DNA of 64,000 nucleotides from Pseudoneobacillus rhizosphaerae (GTDB taxonomy: Bacteria > Bacillota > Bacilli > Bacillales > Cytobacillaceae): assembly GCF_917563885.1 (NCBI RefSeq), contig NZ_CAKJTG010000006.1, positions 124,001-188,000 of the forward strand. Reading direction: 5' to 3'. Both the position numbers and the translations under genes were made by a program. Positions 27,999 to 36,298 of the stretch are shown here, piece after piece (position 1 is the first letter of the stretch; the number at the start of each line of letters is the position of its first letter). Under the pieces are notes generated by a model that saw only the letters and a list, made by a program, of their open reading frames with translations, did no database searches and was not told the origin of the DNA.

Positions 27999-28559
27999 AT
28001 ATATATAATTCTTTATAGTGTATTAATTTTAATATTACTTTGGTATTTTAATCATTTATTTACTGGATATTCGTTCAATGAAAAGTCAGCCATTCGAAAT
28101 TCATTTCCAAATCACGCTGGGGAAAAGGTTTTTGAAAAGGAGTTTGATAGAAAGAAAGTGGTAGTTTGGGATACTGGGACTGAGAACTACGTCAAACTGT
28201 TAAGCACAGACTTAGGTATCTTCCATCGGGTAACTGCTGCTAGTCCAATCAGTGGTATAACAACTGACAATATGATGAAATTTACATGGGATGCCACTCT
28301 AAGGGATGACAAATTTTATGACACTTTATTTGCAGTCGAGGTAGTAGATCCCAAAATAGTTAAAGTAGTTGTTAGTAATAAAAGTAGTAATGATATTAAT
28401 TTATCATTAAACGAATTGAAAGAGCATTCAACAGTGTATATAGAAATGGATGTAATAAATGGATATGCTGCCCATTATAGTTATTTAAAACTCTCTGATG
28501 TCGGAGTATTTGCGTTTCGAGGATTAAATTCAGAGGGGAAAGTTATCTCAGTCTATTAG
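27999..28559 (+). pseudogene. Membrane-anchored protein, paralogue of 51968-52546, start codon lost
   Basis: The frame is open from a TGA at 27984 and encodes an N-terminal membrane segment ('IILYSVLILILLWYF'), then 'SAIRNSFPN' and 'VVVWDTG', matching the protein at 51968-52546 along its whole length. No ATG, GTG or TTG occurs at the expected place: AAGGA at 27990-27994 is followed by ATA codons. GTG 28158 would give only the C-terminal 133 residues. It is either a pseudogene with a mutated start or uses an AUA/AUU start. Confidence 0.65.
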
Positions 28560-28580
28560 AATAAATATTAAATTGTTTAA

Positions 28581-28664
28581 AGTGCTAACGGAGGCTAATC
28601 TTCCATAAATAACACAATAATTATTAAGATATATACAAGTTTTTATTTAGAGTTTGTTTTTTCT
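28581..28664 (+). repeat. Array repeat copy 4, divergent
   Basis: The left box 'GCTAACGGAGGC', TTCCATAA and 'ATATACAAGTTTTTATTTAG' are recognisable; the hairpin is weak. It starts 22 bp after the preceding stop. Confidence 0.55.
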
Positions 28665-28692
28665 ACCTACTTTTATGAGAGGGGGAAATATA

Positions 28693-28992
28693 TTGTTTAA
28701 CCTGAAATGTATAGTAGTTTTTTTGTCTGCTATGTTTATATTACCTGGATGTAAAGATGGGTCCAATTATGGTTCTATTGACAGTCACGGCATAATAATT
28801 GATGTTGATAAAGCAAACAAAGAAATATTAGTAGATGATAAAGAAAATGGACCGATTTGGGTTGATTTATCTGAAATCAAAAACTGGGATGATTTTCATA
28901 GTCCTTTAGAGGTTAATGTTTGGTTAGAGGATGGAATAACTGAAGGTGATCCTCAACAAGGTAAGGCTGCCGTTATTCAAATTGTAAAATAG
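28693..28992 (+). CDS. Small lipoprotein, DUF3221-like
   Basis: About 99 residues from TTG 28693, which follows GAGGGGGA. A signal peptide ends in 'FILPGC', a lipobox-like cysteine with an atypical Pro. The mature part ('GIIIDVDKANKEILVDD', 'PLEVNVWLEDGI') resembles the secreted DUF3221 family of Bacillus, a small beta-barrel of unknown function. It is a single-gene unit. Confidence 0.65.
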   Translation: MFNLKCIVVFLSAMFILPGCKDGSNYGSIDSHGIIIDVDKANKEILVDDKENGPIWVDLSEIKNWDDFHSPLEVNVWLEDGITEGDPQQGKAAVIQIVK

Positions 28993-29007
28993 TCTAAACC
29001 ATTAATG

Positions 29008-29142
29008 AAACTAAAGGGAGCGTTTTTTTTATAACAATACATCTCAAGAAGCCCTAAGTATGCAGTATCTTATTCATAACCTTGCGTATCTTGGGCTTTT
29101 TTGCTGTTATGTAATTACAGGAAACGGGTTTGTTCAAGAAGA
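29008..29142 (+). repeat. Array repeat copy 5 with right box
   Basis: The hairpin GCCCTAAGTATGC/GCGTATCTTGGGC and a T-run are followed by the right box 'GGGTTTGTTCAAGAAG' (about 29125-29141). It starts 15 bp after the stop. Confidence 0.8.
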
Positions 29143-29167
29143 ATAACTATTAGTTAGGGGGTTATCT

Positions 29168-29485
29168 ATGGTTAAGGACTTCTTAAAAAAACAATATAAA
29201 ATAGACTTTGAACAACTTCGAAAGAGGATAAACGATTGGGACCCTTTGGCTTTAATATCTTTAGGTTGTCCAGAAGATGAGTATGATGAATATACCAATA
29301 GAGTATTATCCATTTTGTACCGATATAAAGGTAATCCTAATGAGGGACGGGATAAATTGAATGATTACCTAAAATTGTTTGAAGAAGTTATCAAAGAAAT
29401 GGAGATGAGTTCAAATGGTGAATTTTCTACTATTGAAGTAAAGGAATTTACAGAAAGAATAACGAATTGGTTTAAAAAAAGGTGA
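29168..29485 (+). CDS. DUF1871-family protein
   Basis: This 105-residue cytosolic helical protein carries the family signature 'INDWDPLALISLGCPEDEY', as in Bacillus YugE-type proteins. Function is unknown; some members lie next to polymorphic toxins. ATG with a GGGGG ribosome site. Confidence 0.75.
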   Translation: MVKDFLKKQYKIDFEQLRKRINDWDPLALISLGCPEDEYDEYTNRVLSILYRYKGNPNEGRDKLNDYLKLFEEVIKEMEMSSNGEFSTIEVKEFTERITNWFKKR

Positions 29486-29487
29486 CA

Positions 29488-29535
29488 TCCCTTATTGAAG
29501 TAACGGAAAGCAAGAGTTGAAAACTAATTCAGTTT
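29488..29535 (+). repeat. Array repeat copy 6, degenerate
   Basis: 'TTATTGAAGTAACGGAAAGC' followed by 'AAGAGTTGAAAACTAATTC'. It looks like the fused left-box/right-box form without a clear terminator. Confidence 0.45.
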
Positions 29536-29560
29536 TTACTGATATAAAGGGGTGATTTTT

Positions 29561-29869
29561 ATGCATGACAGATTACAAGAATTTATGGCGGAACCGTGGT
29601 GGGTGATTTTTAGTAACTTCGCAGAAAGTCTTACGATTGAACTAAAAAAGGAATTGTCACCAAGTCACATCCTTTACGGAAAAAATGCTGTCGCAGTAGC
29701 AAGAAGACAAGATAATGATGATGTAGTTTATTGGATAAATGAGTTGAATCAATATGCGATTGTCCATTTAACCTATACTAAGGAAAACCGTTCAGAATAC
29801 CCTAAAACACAGTTTTTTACTTTAATGGAATTGAAAAAACACTGCCAAGAAGTTTCACAATTATATTAA
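29561..29869 (+). CDS. Conserved-looking small protein, unknown
   Basis: About 102 residues, soluble, no signal or membrane segment, with 'AEPWWVIFSNFAESL' near the start and 'NAVAVARRQDNDDVVYWI' in the middle. No family was recognised. GGGGTG is 8-9 nt before ATG 29561. It is followed closely by another small gene on the same strand, possibly in one transcript. Confidence 0.6.
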   Translation: MHDRLQEFMAEPWWVIFSNFAESLTIELKKELSPSHILYGKNAVAVARRQDNDDVVYWINELNQYAIVHLTYTKENRSEYPKTQFFTLMELKKHCQEVSQLY

Positions 29870-29932
29870 ACTAAAGACGTGCTATAATTTAGCAAGTTTC
29901 AACCAATGAAACCAATCAAAGGATTGATATTA

Positions 29933-30268
29933 ATGCAATTAAATTACTTTATAGAGTTTGATGCCACTGATGAATGGAAAAAATTTAGATTTCCAAAACA
30001 GTTTGGTTTAATAGAATATCTATTAGAAGACATGGAAGGTTTTAGTGAACCGATTTACTTACCATATTTCCAACGCGTAATTGATGGTGTCTCTGAAAGA
30101 GAGCGTATAGGTGGCAATATGTGTTGGTTAGAAATTAATAAAGATACTACATTAATAGAAATGGAATTCATCCCAGACGATGTTCCCAATAATCAATACT
30201 TTTTAACAAATGATTTAATAAAAATAATCAGACATTGGCAGGTAGAAAATAAAGATAAACTTTTGTAG
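29933..30268 (+). CDS. Small soluble protein, unknown
   Basis: About 111 residues beginning 'MQLNYFIEFDATDEWKKF'. It is acidic with several aromatic residues. The size and acidic character resemble immunity proteins, but I see no diagnostic motif. AAAGGA precedes ATG 29933 by about 9 nt. Confidence 0.55.
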   Translation: MQLNYFIEFDATDEWKKFRFPKQFGLIEYLLEDMEGFSEPIYLPYFQRVIDGVSERERIGGNMCWLEINKDTTLIEMEFIPDDVPNNQYFLTNDLIKIIRHWQVENKDKLL

Positions 30269-30302
30269 AGAGAAATTGTGCACCATTTAAGAATGGGTAA
30301 AG

Positions 30303-30402
30303 TTTAAGGAAGTAACGACGAGCTTTCTCCATTACAGATAAATTCAATTAGCTGAGGGTATACAAGTTTTTATCATTACTTGTGTGGGTTATCGGTTTAT
30401 TT
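30303..30402 (+). repeat. Array repeat copy 7
   Basis: Left box 'TTAAGGAAGTAACGACGAGC', TCCATTA, then 'AGCTGAGGGTATACAAG' and a partly complementary arm. It starts 35 bp after the stop at 30268. Confidence 0.65.
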
Positions 30403-30510
30403 GTACTTGATTTCGTAAGAACAACAAACATGAGTGAGAAAGAATAAGTACCTTGCAGAACGAATTATAAAATAAATAAAAATGCTAGTTTATTTATTGG
30501 AGGTACAAAA

Positions 30511-31017
30511 ATGACTAATATCAATGGATACACTTGCAATTGCTGCGGTAAATATCACGAAGAACTCCCTACAAGTTATGGAAACCCCGCCCCCGTCTAT
30601 TACCATATTGTTTCACCTGAAGAGCAGGAGGATAGATTCGAATTAAATGAAGATTTATGTATTATGGATAACGAACATTTCTTTATTCGTGGATGCATTG
30701 AAATTCCTATCAATGGGACCGATGAATACCTAATTTGGGGTGTGTGGGTATCTTTGAGTGAAACTAATTTTAATAAAGTTAAAGAGAACTGGGATACCCA
30801 AGAATTATTAGAACCAATGTACGGCTGGTTATCTCCTACTTTACCTTGCTATACAGATACCGTTAACTTAAAGGCATTAGTGCATCCAAGACCAGATGGA
30901 ATTAGACCTTATATAGAACTAGAGCCCACAGATCATCCACTAGCCGTTGAGTTAAGGGATGGGGTGTCTATTGAACGCGTAAAAGAAATCGCAGTTGAAC
31001 TATGCGATAATAAATAA
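30511..31017 (+). CDS. DUF2199-family protein
   Basis: This 168-residue protein has an N-terminal zinc-ribbon-like 'CNCCGKYHEELPTSYGNPAP', then 'FFIRGCIEIPI', 'LIWGVWVSLS' and a C-terminal 'DHPLAVE', which together are the DUF2199 pattern. Function is unknown. GGAGG lies before ATG 30511. The unit ends with repeat copy 8 within 4 bp of the stop. Confidence 0.85.
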   Translation: MTNINGYTCNCCGKYHEELPTSYGNPAPVYYHIVSPEEQEDRFELNEDLCIMDNEHFFIRGCIEIPINGTDEYLIWGVWVSLSETNFNKVKENWDTQELLEPMYGWLSPTLPCYTDTVNLKALVHPRPDGIRPYIELEPTDHPLAVELRDGVSIERVKEIAVELCDNK

Positions 31018-31020
31018 TGA

Positions 31021-31113
31021 TAAGAAACTAACGGATGCTTATCTTTCTTAAGTATGAATCAAAACTAGCCGAGAGTATGTAACTTTTTATTCATAGTTGT
31101 ATGCTGAATATTT
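31021..31113 (+). repeat. Array repeat copy 8
   Basis: It starts 4 bp after the DUF2199 stop. 'AAACTAACGGATGC', then 'AGCCGAGAGTATGTAAC', loop 'TTTTTATTCATA' and a complementary arm. Confidence 0.7.
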
Positions 31114-31216
31114 TATATTCATCGGATCAATGACGCAGCATTAATTGCAGAAGGAACTTTTTTCATGACTTCCCGTATATACATTAAGTGTAAATGAAAA
31201 AAGGGAGGAGATACAA

Positions 31217-31420
31217 TTGTTCTATCCAGACATTAGTTCAGTTATTTATACAGTATTAATTTGGTGGGTAATACTGCTGGTTTTTCAAAGATTGACAAAA
31301 CGATATCCTCAGAAAAATACATGGAAAAAAGACCTCATTATCACTCTGTTTCAAAGTATCATGATAATGATTTTATTTCCTATTATTACTTATTTACTAA
31401 AATCATTTGGTCTGAATTAA
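31217..31420 (+). CDS. Small membrane protein
   Basis: 67 residues with two hydrophobic segments. TTG start 31217 with a strong GGAGGAGA site 6-7 nt upstream. Function unknown. Confidence 0.55.
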   Translation: MFYPDISSVIYTVLIWWVILLVFQRLTKRYPQKNTWKKDLIITLFQSIMIMILFPIITYLLKSFGLN

Positions 31421-31439
31421 CTTATACGACACTAAAGAT

Positions 31440-31488
31440 ATTGAAGTAACGAAGAGGGATTGTTCAATAAGAACAGTCTTTTTTTTGT
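31440..31488 (+). repeat. Array repeat copy 9, short hairpin type
   Basis: The left box 'TTGAAGTAACGAAGA' is followed by the compact hairpin GATTGTTC/GAACAGTC and eight T. Confidence 0.7.
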
Positions 31489-31549
31489 GCCAGAGACGCA
31501 ATAGTTCTCAAGAAGGAAAAACATCCCTGTTTATCGAATTGGGATATAA

Positions 31550-31789
31550 ATGGTAATGATCTTGTTTTATGAGGGGCTGTTGGATTTAGTGGATAGAAAA
31601 TTAGTCGGTTATAATGTAGGTTCTTTTGGTTTTGGAATATTATCCAGCGCAATAATTTATCCTTTGGGTTACTTAGAATCAATAAATGTATTTCGAGCTA
31701 TGACTATTATCGGAACTGCTTTAATATTTATTGGGTCATTAATACGTTCTAAAGTTAAAAAGAAAGAAAACCATGATAAAAATATCTGA
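31550..31789 (+). CDS. Small membrane protein, possibly N-terminally truncated
   Basis: 79 residues with two membrane segments and a Lys-rich tail. No convincing ribosome site precedes ATG 31550 or 31556, so it may be a gene remnant. It is directly followed by repeat copy 10. Confidence 0.4.
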   Translation: MVMILFYEGLLDLVDRKLVGYNVGSFGFGILSSAIIYPLGYLESINVFRAMTIIGTALIFIGSLIRSKVKKKENHDKNI

Positions 31790-31881
31790 TACTAACGTAA
31801 GGCTTATCTTACAAAGTAAGAATCAAAATCAGTCGAAAGATACAGCTCAATACATAACTTGTGTACTTTTGGCTTGTTTTG
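31788..31881 (+). repeat. Array repeat copy 10
   Basis: It overlaps the stop region of the preceding gene. 'TACTAACGTAAGGC', then 'AGTCGAAAGATACAG' pairing with 'TTGTGTACTTTTGGCT' and a T-rich end. Confidence 0.7.
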
Positions 31882-31964
31882 TTAAGTAACAAAAAAGTTT
31901 TTTAATTTACAATAAAGTCGTTTAAAAAAATACGAGTCATTCTATTCAACAATCGGGCCATTTA

Positions 31965-32166
31965 ATGGAGGAAGAAACCCAAGAAAAATTGAATATATAT
32001 GGTAATGCTAGTGTTGTATTTGTGAAAGATTGTACTTTAACTATAGGGGCATTTAGTTGATGGTAAAAATGAAATAAGTAAATGTAAAATATTGGTTGAA
32101 AATTGTCCTTATGATTATAGAAATCAGTATAGAAAAGGGGAAATTGTCCTCATGGGGCGTTTATGA
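31965..32166 (+). pseudogene. Remnant of a small gene with a frameshift
   Basis: Two frames join into one plausible small protein of about 66 residues. The first runs from ATG 31965 ('ASVVFVKDCTLTIGA') and the second continues 'LVDGKNEISKCKILVENC' to the TGA at 32164. The shift is near the GGGG run at 32046-32049. A hairpin GTCCTCAT/ATGAGGAC overlaps its end (32145-32169). Family unknown. Confidence 0.45.
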
Positions 32167-32413
32167 GGACAGAAAATAAGGGGATTTGCAAAACCTGTCT
32201 GCATTGAGATTTATGCAATTAATTTAACTATAAATCTCTTAATCAATCACACTATTTTTGTCTTATGGAACAACTAGTAAAATTCCCTGCTTTTCTGCAA
32301 CAGGAACAGGTCTTTTGTGCTATTGCTCATCGTTTCTGTCCGATACTATTATCCTGTTTTTGGATATTTGACAGAATAATACAAAAATTACAACTGCTCA
32401 GTGATATTATTGG

Positions 32414-32434
32414 TTTTGGTGGAAATCGCCAAAA
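32414..32434. promoter_or_regulatory. Small palindrome upstream of the S15 peptidase
   Basis: TTTTGGTG-GAAAT-CGCCAAAA forms an 8-bp inverted repeat 27 bp before the TTG start. It could be an operator or a leader hairpin. The rest of 32167-32460 shows no gene. Confidence 0.35.
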
Positions 32435-32460
32435 TTTCGATAATATGAGGGGGAAAAAAT

Positions 32461-34368
32461 TTGAGGAAAAAGGTTTTGTCAATCAGTTTATGTTCTGTTC
32501 TATCTCTTACATACCTTGCAGGGGTAGAATCCTGGACAGTAAAAGCAACAAACGAGCAAAATCTACCCACTACATTAGAAGCGACAGCCAAGGGTGAGAT
32601 TCTTGAGTTGAAAGGGACCCCACTAAATGGGCTGATCCCGAAAACCGCATCAGACACAACCAGAATTGAACTAGAAAATGGAATGACAAAACCAATCTAC
32701 TCTACGGACGAGGCAATAATTGAAGACTTATTTGTTGAGACAGAGATAGACAGCGACAGGGATGGGAAACGTGACCGAGTCTCTATTAAAGTGTACCGTC
32801 CTAAAACGGAACCAGGTGTTAAAGTACCAGTCATTTATGAGATGAGTCCCTATCGCTCCGGAATTTTAAATGTTCCTGTCTTTAATGTCAATGTAGATTT
32901 AATTCCTGTTAAACACCCTGGTAACGGGAATGGACGAGGAGGAAAACCATTCGCGCTTTTGGAAGGTCAAGCTGCCAATCTTGGTTCTTTAGGGAATTAC
33001 TATGTCCCTCGTGGTTATGGTGTTATACTTGCGGAGAGTATCGGGACAGGCAAATCAGAAGGGTGTCCAACAACGGGCGATGAACGAGAAATTCTTGGTA
33101 CAAAAGCCGTTATTGATTGGTTAAACGGGCGTGCGAAAGCTTATTCAGGGGATGGGAGTGCGGTATCAGCTGATTGGTCCACTGGAAACGTTGGGATGAC
33201 AGGTACTTCCTACAATGGGACCTTGCCAAATGCAGTTGCTGCAACAGGTGTGGAAGGACTGAAAACTATTATCCCAGTTGCAGCAATTAGCAGCTGGTAT
33301 GACTATTATCGTGCAAACGGAGCAGTTATAGCTCCTGGAGGCTACCAAGGTGAAGATGCAGACAATATGGCTGAAGCAGTCCTAACTCGTAAAAATCCAC
33401 AAGTATGTAAAGATGTCATTGCAGAGTTAAAAGCTGCACAAGACAGAGAAACAGGGGATTACAGTGAATTCTGGGCACACCGTGATTATGTGAAGGATGC
33501 CAGGAATTTAAAGGCTAGTGTTCTCGTTGTTCACGGGCTGAATGATTGGAATGTTAAGACAAAACAATTTGCACAGTGGTGGGACGCATTAGGAGAAAAT
33601 AATGTCCCTCGTAGATTGTGGCTCCATCAGGGTGCCCATTCAAGTCCATCAGGCAATAACTGGCCGCAATTACAAAATAGATGGTTTGACTATTATCTGT
33701 ATGGGATTGAAAATGGGGTTATGAATGAGCCTGCTGTTGATATTCAGCGTGAGGACAGAACTTGGAGTAAGGAAGCAAGCTGGCCAGCACCTGGCACAGT
33801 GTCAACAAGACTTCATTTAACAGGAACGGGCAATGATTTAGGGGCGTTACATCTAAATCCTGTTCCAAACCAGCCGCATAACACGCAAACCATCATTGAT
33901 GATCCAATGAAAAAGGCAAATACTCTCATTGCCAATCCAGAGTTAAATTCTTCAAACCGATTGGCTTATGTGACTCCGGAATTAACTGATTTGGTCCGGT
34001 TGAGCGGGACGCCTACAGTTAGCATCCGTGCAAGCATTGACCGTCCTGTTGCTAATTTAACAGCATTGCTAGTTGATTACAGTAGTTCAAGTCCAGTAAT
34101 TGTATCGCGTGGCTGGGTGGATCCACAAAATCTCCGTTCCGCAGATCGTTCAGAATCACTAGTTCCTGGCAGAGATTACACTTTTGAATGGGATATGCAG
34201 CCTAAAGATTATGTATTTAAGGCAGGGCACCGTATCGGGATTGTTCTTATCGCTAGCGATTACGACTACACGATTCGTCCTAAAGCCGGTACAAAAATTA
34301 CTGTAATTCCAACTCGCAGTGAAATTACATTGCCAATTGTCGGCGGGCGTAACGCGTTTAATCAATAG
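32461..34368 (+). CDS. Secreted S15-family Xaa-Pro dipeptidyl-peptidase
   Basis: 635 residues with a signal peptide at the N-terminus ('VLSISLCSVLSLTYLAG'). The alpha/beta-hydrolase triad of the S15/CocE family is visible: S250 in 'MTGTSYNGTLPNA', D362 in 'VHGLNDWNV' and H393 in 'HQGAHSSP'. A C-terminal jelly-roll domain follows (about 440-630). It should release X-Pro dipeptides from peptides outside the cell. TTG start with GAGGGGG upstream. Its codon use and length resemble chromosomal genes more than the small cassettes around it. Confidence 0.88.
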   Translation: MRKKVLSISLCSVLSLTYLAGVESWTVKATNEQNLPTTLEATAKGEILELKGTPLNGLIPKTASDTTRIELENGMTKPIYSTDEAIIEDLFVETEIDSDRDGKRDRVSIKVYRPKTEPGVKVPVIYEMSPYRSGILNVPVFNVNVDLIPVKHPGNGNGRGGKPFALLEGQAANLGSLGNYYVPRGYGVILAESIGTGKSEGCPTTGDEREILGTKAVIDWLNGRAKAYSGDGSAVSADWSTGNVGMTGTSYNGTLPNAVAATGVEGLKTIIPVAAISSWYDYYRANGAVIAPGGYQGEDADNMAEAVLTRKNPQVCKDVIAELKAAQDRETGDYSEFWAHRDYVKDARNLKASVLVVHGLNDWNVKTKQFAQWWDALGENNVPRRLWLHQGAHSSPSGNNWPQLQNRWFDYYLYGIENGVMNEPAVDIQREDRTWSKEASWPAPGTVSTRLHLTGTGNDLGALHLNPVPNQPHNTQTIIDDPMKKANTLIANPELNSSNRLAYVTPELTDLVRLSGTPTVSIRASIDRPVANLTALLVDYSSSSPVIVSRGWVDPQNLRSADRSESLVPGRDYTFEWDMQPKDYVFKAGHRIGIVLIASDYDYTIRPKAGTKITVIPTRSEITLPIVGGRNAFNQ

Positions 34369-34376
34369 GATCAAAA

Positions 34377-34414
34377 AAGGAGGATTAGGTTTCATGACTA
34401 ATCCTTCTTTTTTT
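34377..34414 (+). terminator. Terminator of the S15 gene
   Basis: AAGGAGGATTAG pairs with CTAATCCTTCTT (one G-U) and is followed by a T-run, 8 bp after the stop. Confidence 0.9.
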
Positions 34415-34454
34415 GAGAGATAAGAAAGTATAGATTTCGACTTTTAAATATGCC

Positions 34455-34473
34455 CAGCTCCAGCTCCAGCTCC
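34455..34473. repeat. Three tandem CAGCTC units
   Basis: A hexamer CAGCTC occurs three times in a row in otherwise AT-rich intergenic DNA. No function is evident. Confidence 0.6.
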
Positions 34474-34610
34474 ATTTGTTGAGTGGTATTACCTCCTCAA
34501 TAGAGCATAAATAACTTGATAGAGATACAGTTGGTATTAGCAATTATTTGAGATAATATCTAATAAAAAACAAGAAGGAATCCTCTATTAAGCAGCAAAT
34601 AATATAAAAC

Positions 34611-34752
34611 CTTATGGAAGTAACGGGTACGTTTATTCCATAGCAATTTATCTAAATGAGCCCAAAATATGCAAAGGTTTATTCATATAACCTATCGTGT
34701 TTTGGGCTTTTTAGGTTGTTAGGATAGTAAAGAGCTGGTTTTTTAGCGGAAG
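34611..34752 (+). repeat. Array repeat copy 11 with right box
   Basis: 'TTATGGAAGTAACGGGTACG' and ATTCCATA, then hairpin GCCCAAAATA/TGTTTTGGGC with T-run, then the right box 'GCTGGTTTTTTAGCGGAAG' from about 34734. Unusually it is not directly after a gene: the S15 stop is 240 bp upstream. Confidence 0.8.
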
Positions 34753-34846
34753 AAATATTAATTGTATTCGGCCGATATAATATATGGTAAAATTTACATA
34801 TTAAAAAATATGTATTTGAATAGGTAAGTAAATTGGAGTGAATTTT

Positions 34847-35179
34847 ATGTTGAACTTTTTAAGGAGTATTGATTCAAAAATAGGAATAATGTTTACTTGC
34901 CTTATAGCAACAGCAAATTACTACTTTTTGCTACTATCGGTTGCTGGCATACTTGACGCATCTTTTAACTATGAGGGTGGATTAATACTAACTACAGCTT
35001 TTGGGTATGGTCTTCCTCTTTCAGTTGCAGCAACAGCTATAACTGCTGCCTTAATGAGAGAATTTAAGAAAAAAAGGAAAAGACATATTAATGGCATTAT
35101 TCATATACTACACTTAACAATTTTTATCTTAGTAATAATAGCTTTTGTTTATCTTATTACTTCTCTCATTATGGAATAA
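34847..35179 (+). CDS. Small polytopic membrane protein
   Basis: About 110 residues with three membrane segments and a basic loop 'REFKKKRKRH'. GGAG is about 10 nt upstream of ATG 34847; an in-frame GTG at 34838 is possible. Unknown family. Confidence 0.6.
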   Translation: MLNFLRSIDSKIGIMFTCLIATANYYFLLLSVAGILDASFNYEGGLILTTAFGYGLPLSVAATAITAALMREFKKKRKRHINGIIHILHLTIFILVIIAFVYLITSLIME

Positions 35180-35266
35180 TCAGAAAGTTCAATTATCATA
35201 GATATTGTTATTTGAAAATTACTATATGTAACTAACCATAAGCTTTAGTCTAAGAAAGGGGAAAAT

Positions 35267-35464
35267 ATGGAGCGACAAAGAACATTATTTTTTGGATTTA
35301 TTGTTGGGGTAATATTGATGATATTGCCTCTACCAGAATTCTTTTTTTGGGAAGACGTTTTGGATGTAGTTAAAGCAATATTTGATTACAGTGGCTTTAT
35401 CTTATTTGTTATCTGTGGAATTCCTTTAATTATTGACGTTATTAAAAGACTTTTTAGCAAATAA
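35267..35464 (+). CDS. Small membrane protein
   Basis: 65 residues with two membrane segments. ATG preceded by AAAGGGG. A degenerate left box 'AACTAACCATAAGC' lies 40 bp upstream. Unknown function. Confidence 0.55.
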   Translation: MERQRTLFFGFIVGVILMILPLPEFFFWEDVLDVVKAIFDYSGFILFVICGIPLIIDVIKRLFSK

Positions 35465-35479
35465 ATACTTAATTTCTTA

Positions 35480-35577
35480 TTGCACTAGCGAAGGCGTTTA
35501 TAACTTAACCAATGATCGGATGAAGCCAAGAATTTACAAGTTTTTTTCAAACTTGTGAATTCTTGGTTTGTTTTTTC
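35480..35577 (+). repeat. Array repeat copy 12, strongest hairpin
   Basis: 'CACTAGCGAAGGCG', then CCAAGAATTTACAAGTTT pairing with AAACTTGTGAATTCTTGG and a T-rich tail. The stem bases differ from other copies but keep pairing. Confidence 0.8.
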
Positions 35578-35758
35578 TTTTTATAACAAGCCCCTGAAAG
35601 GTTATTCATTAAGAGAGGTATATATCTTGAAGGAAAACCCTTGGTAATGAAGAAAATAATCAGGATGATACTTTTTCTTTTACCCAAAAAATTTCTTGTA
35701 ACTTTACCCAATGCTTATTCGATTAATACATGAAAACATATATAAGGGGGGGAGTAAT

Positions 35759-36298
35759 TTGATTGATACAGAAAACCTAGAAGACGGAATTAGTAAGATT
35801 TATCATCTGCATTATCTAGATGTATACAGGTTCCTGGTTTGTTTTTCAGGAAGTCAGAACGATGCTGAAGATTTAACTCAGGAAGTGTTTATACGTGTAC
35901 TGAATAATATGTCTGACCTAACTAGAGTAAGTAATTTAAAGACTTGGATTTTTTCAATTGCAAAGCATGTAGCTATTGATCATTTTCGAAAGAAAAGGTT
36001 CAGTTTAATCTTTTCTGAGGGATTTTTTAAACAGTTAGTATCTACGGATAAGAAACCAAACGACATAATTGAACATAATGAAATGAAACAAGCTGTTCAT
36101 AATGCTATTTCAAGATTAAAACCAAATTTCAGAGCAGTAGTAATATTAAGAGGAATCAATGAATGCTCTATAAAAGAGACTTCTGAAATTCTTCAATGTA
36201 GCCAGTCAAAAGTAAAAGTAGATTATCACAGAGCGCTAAAAGATCTTAAAAAGAAGTTAAATATACAAATAGAGGAGGTTATTGGCAATGCTAACTAA
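35759..36298 (+). CDS. ECF-type RNA polymerase sigma factor
   Basis: About 179 residues. Sigma region 2 carries 'FSGSQNDAEDLTQEVFIRVL' and region 4 carries an HTH around 'CSIKETSEILQCSQSKVKV'. TTG 35759 is preferred because a GGGGGGGAG site precedes it by 5-8 nt; an upstream ATG at 35711 lacks one. It overlaps the next gene by 11 bp, the usual layout of a sigma/anti-sigma pair. Confidence 0.88.
   Translation: MIDTENLEDGISKIYHLHYLDVYRFLVCFSGSQNDAEDLTQEVFIRVLNNMSDLTRVSNLKTWIFSIAKHVAIDHFRKKRFSLIFSEGFFKQLVSTDKKPNDIIEHNEMKQAVHNAISRLKPNFRAVVILRGINECSIKETSEILQCSQSKVKVDYHRALKDLKKKLNIQIEEVIGNAN

Noticed and set aside
28158-28559. A separate short gene starting at GTG 28158
   Set aside because: The same frame continues upstream with a membrane segment matching the paralogue at 51968, and no ribosome site precedes 28158.
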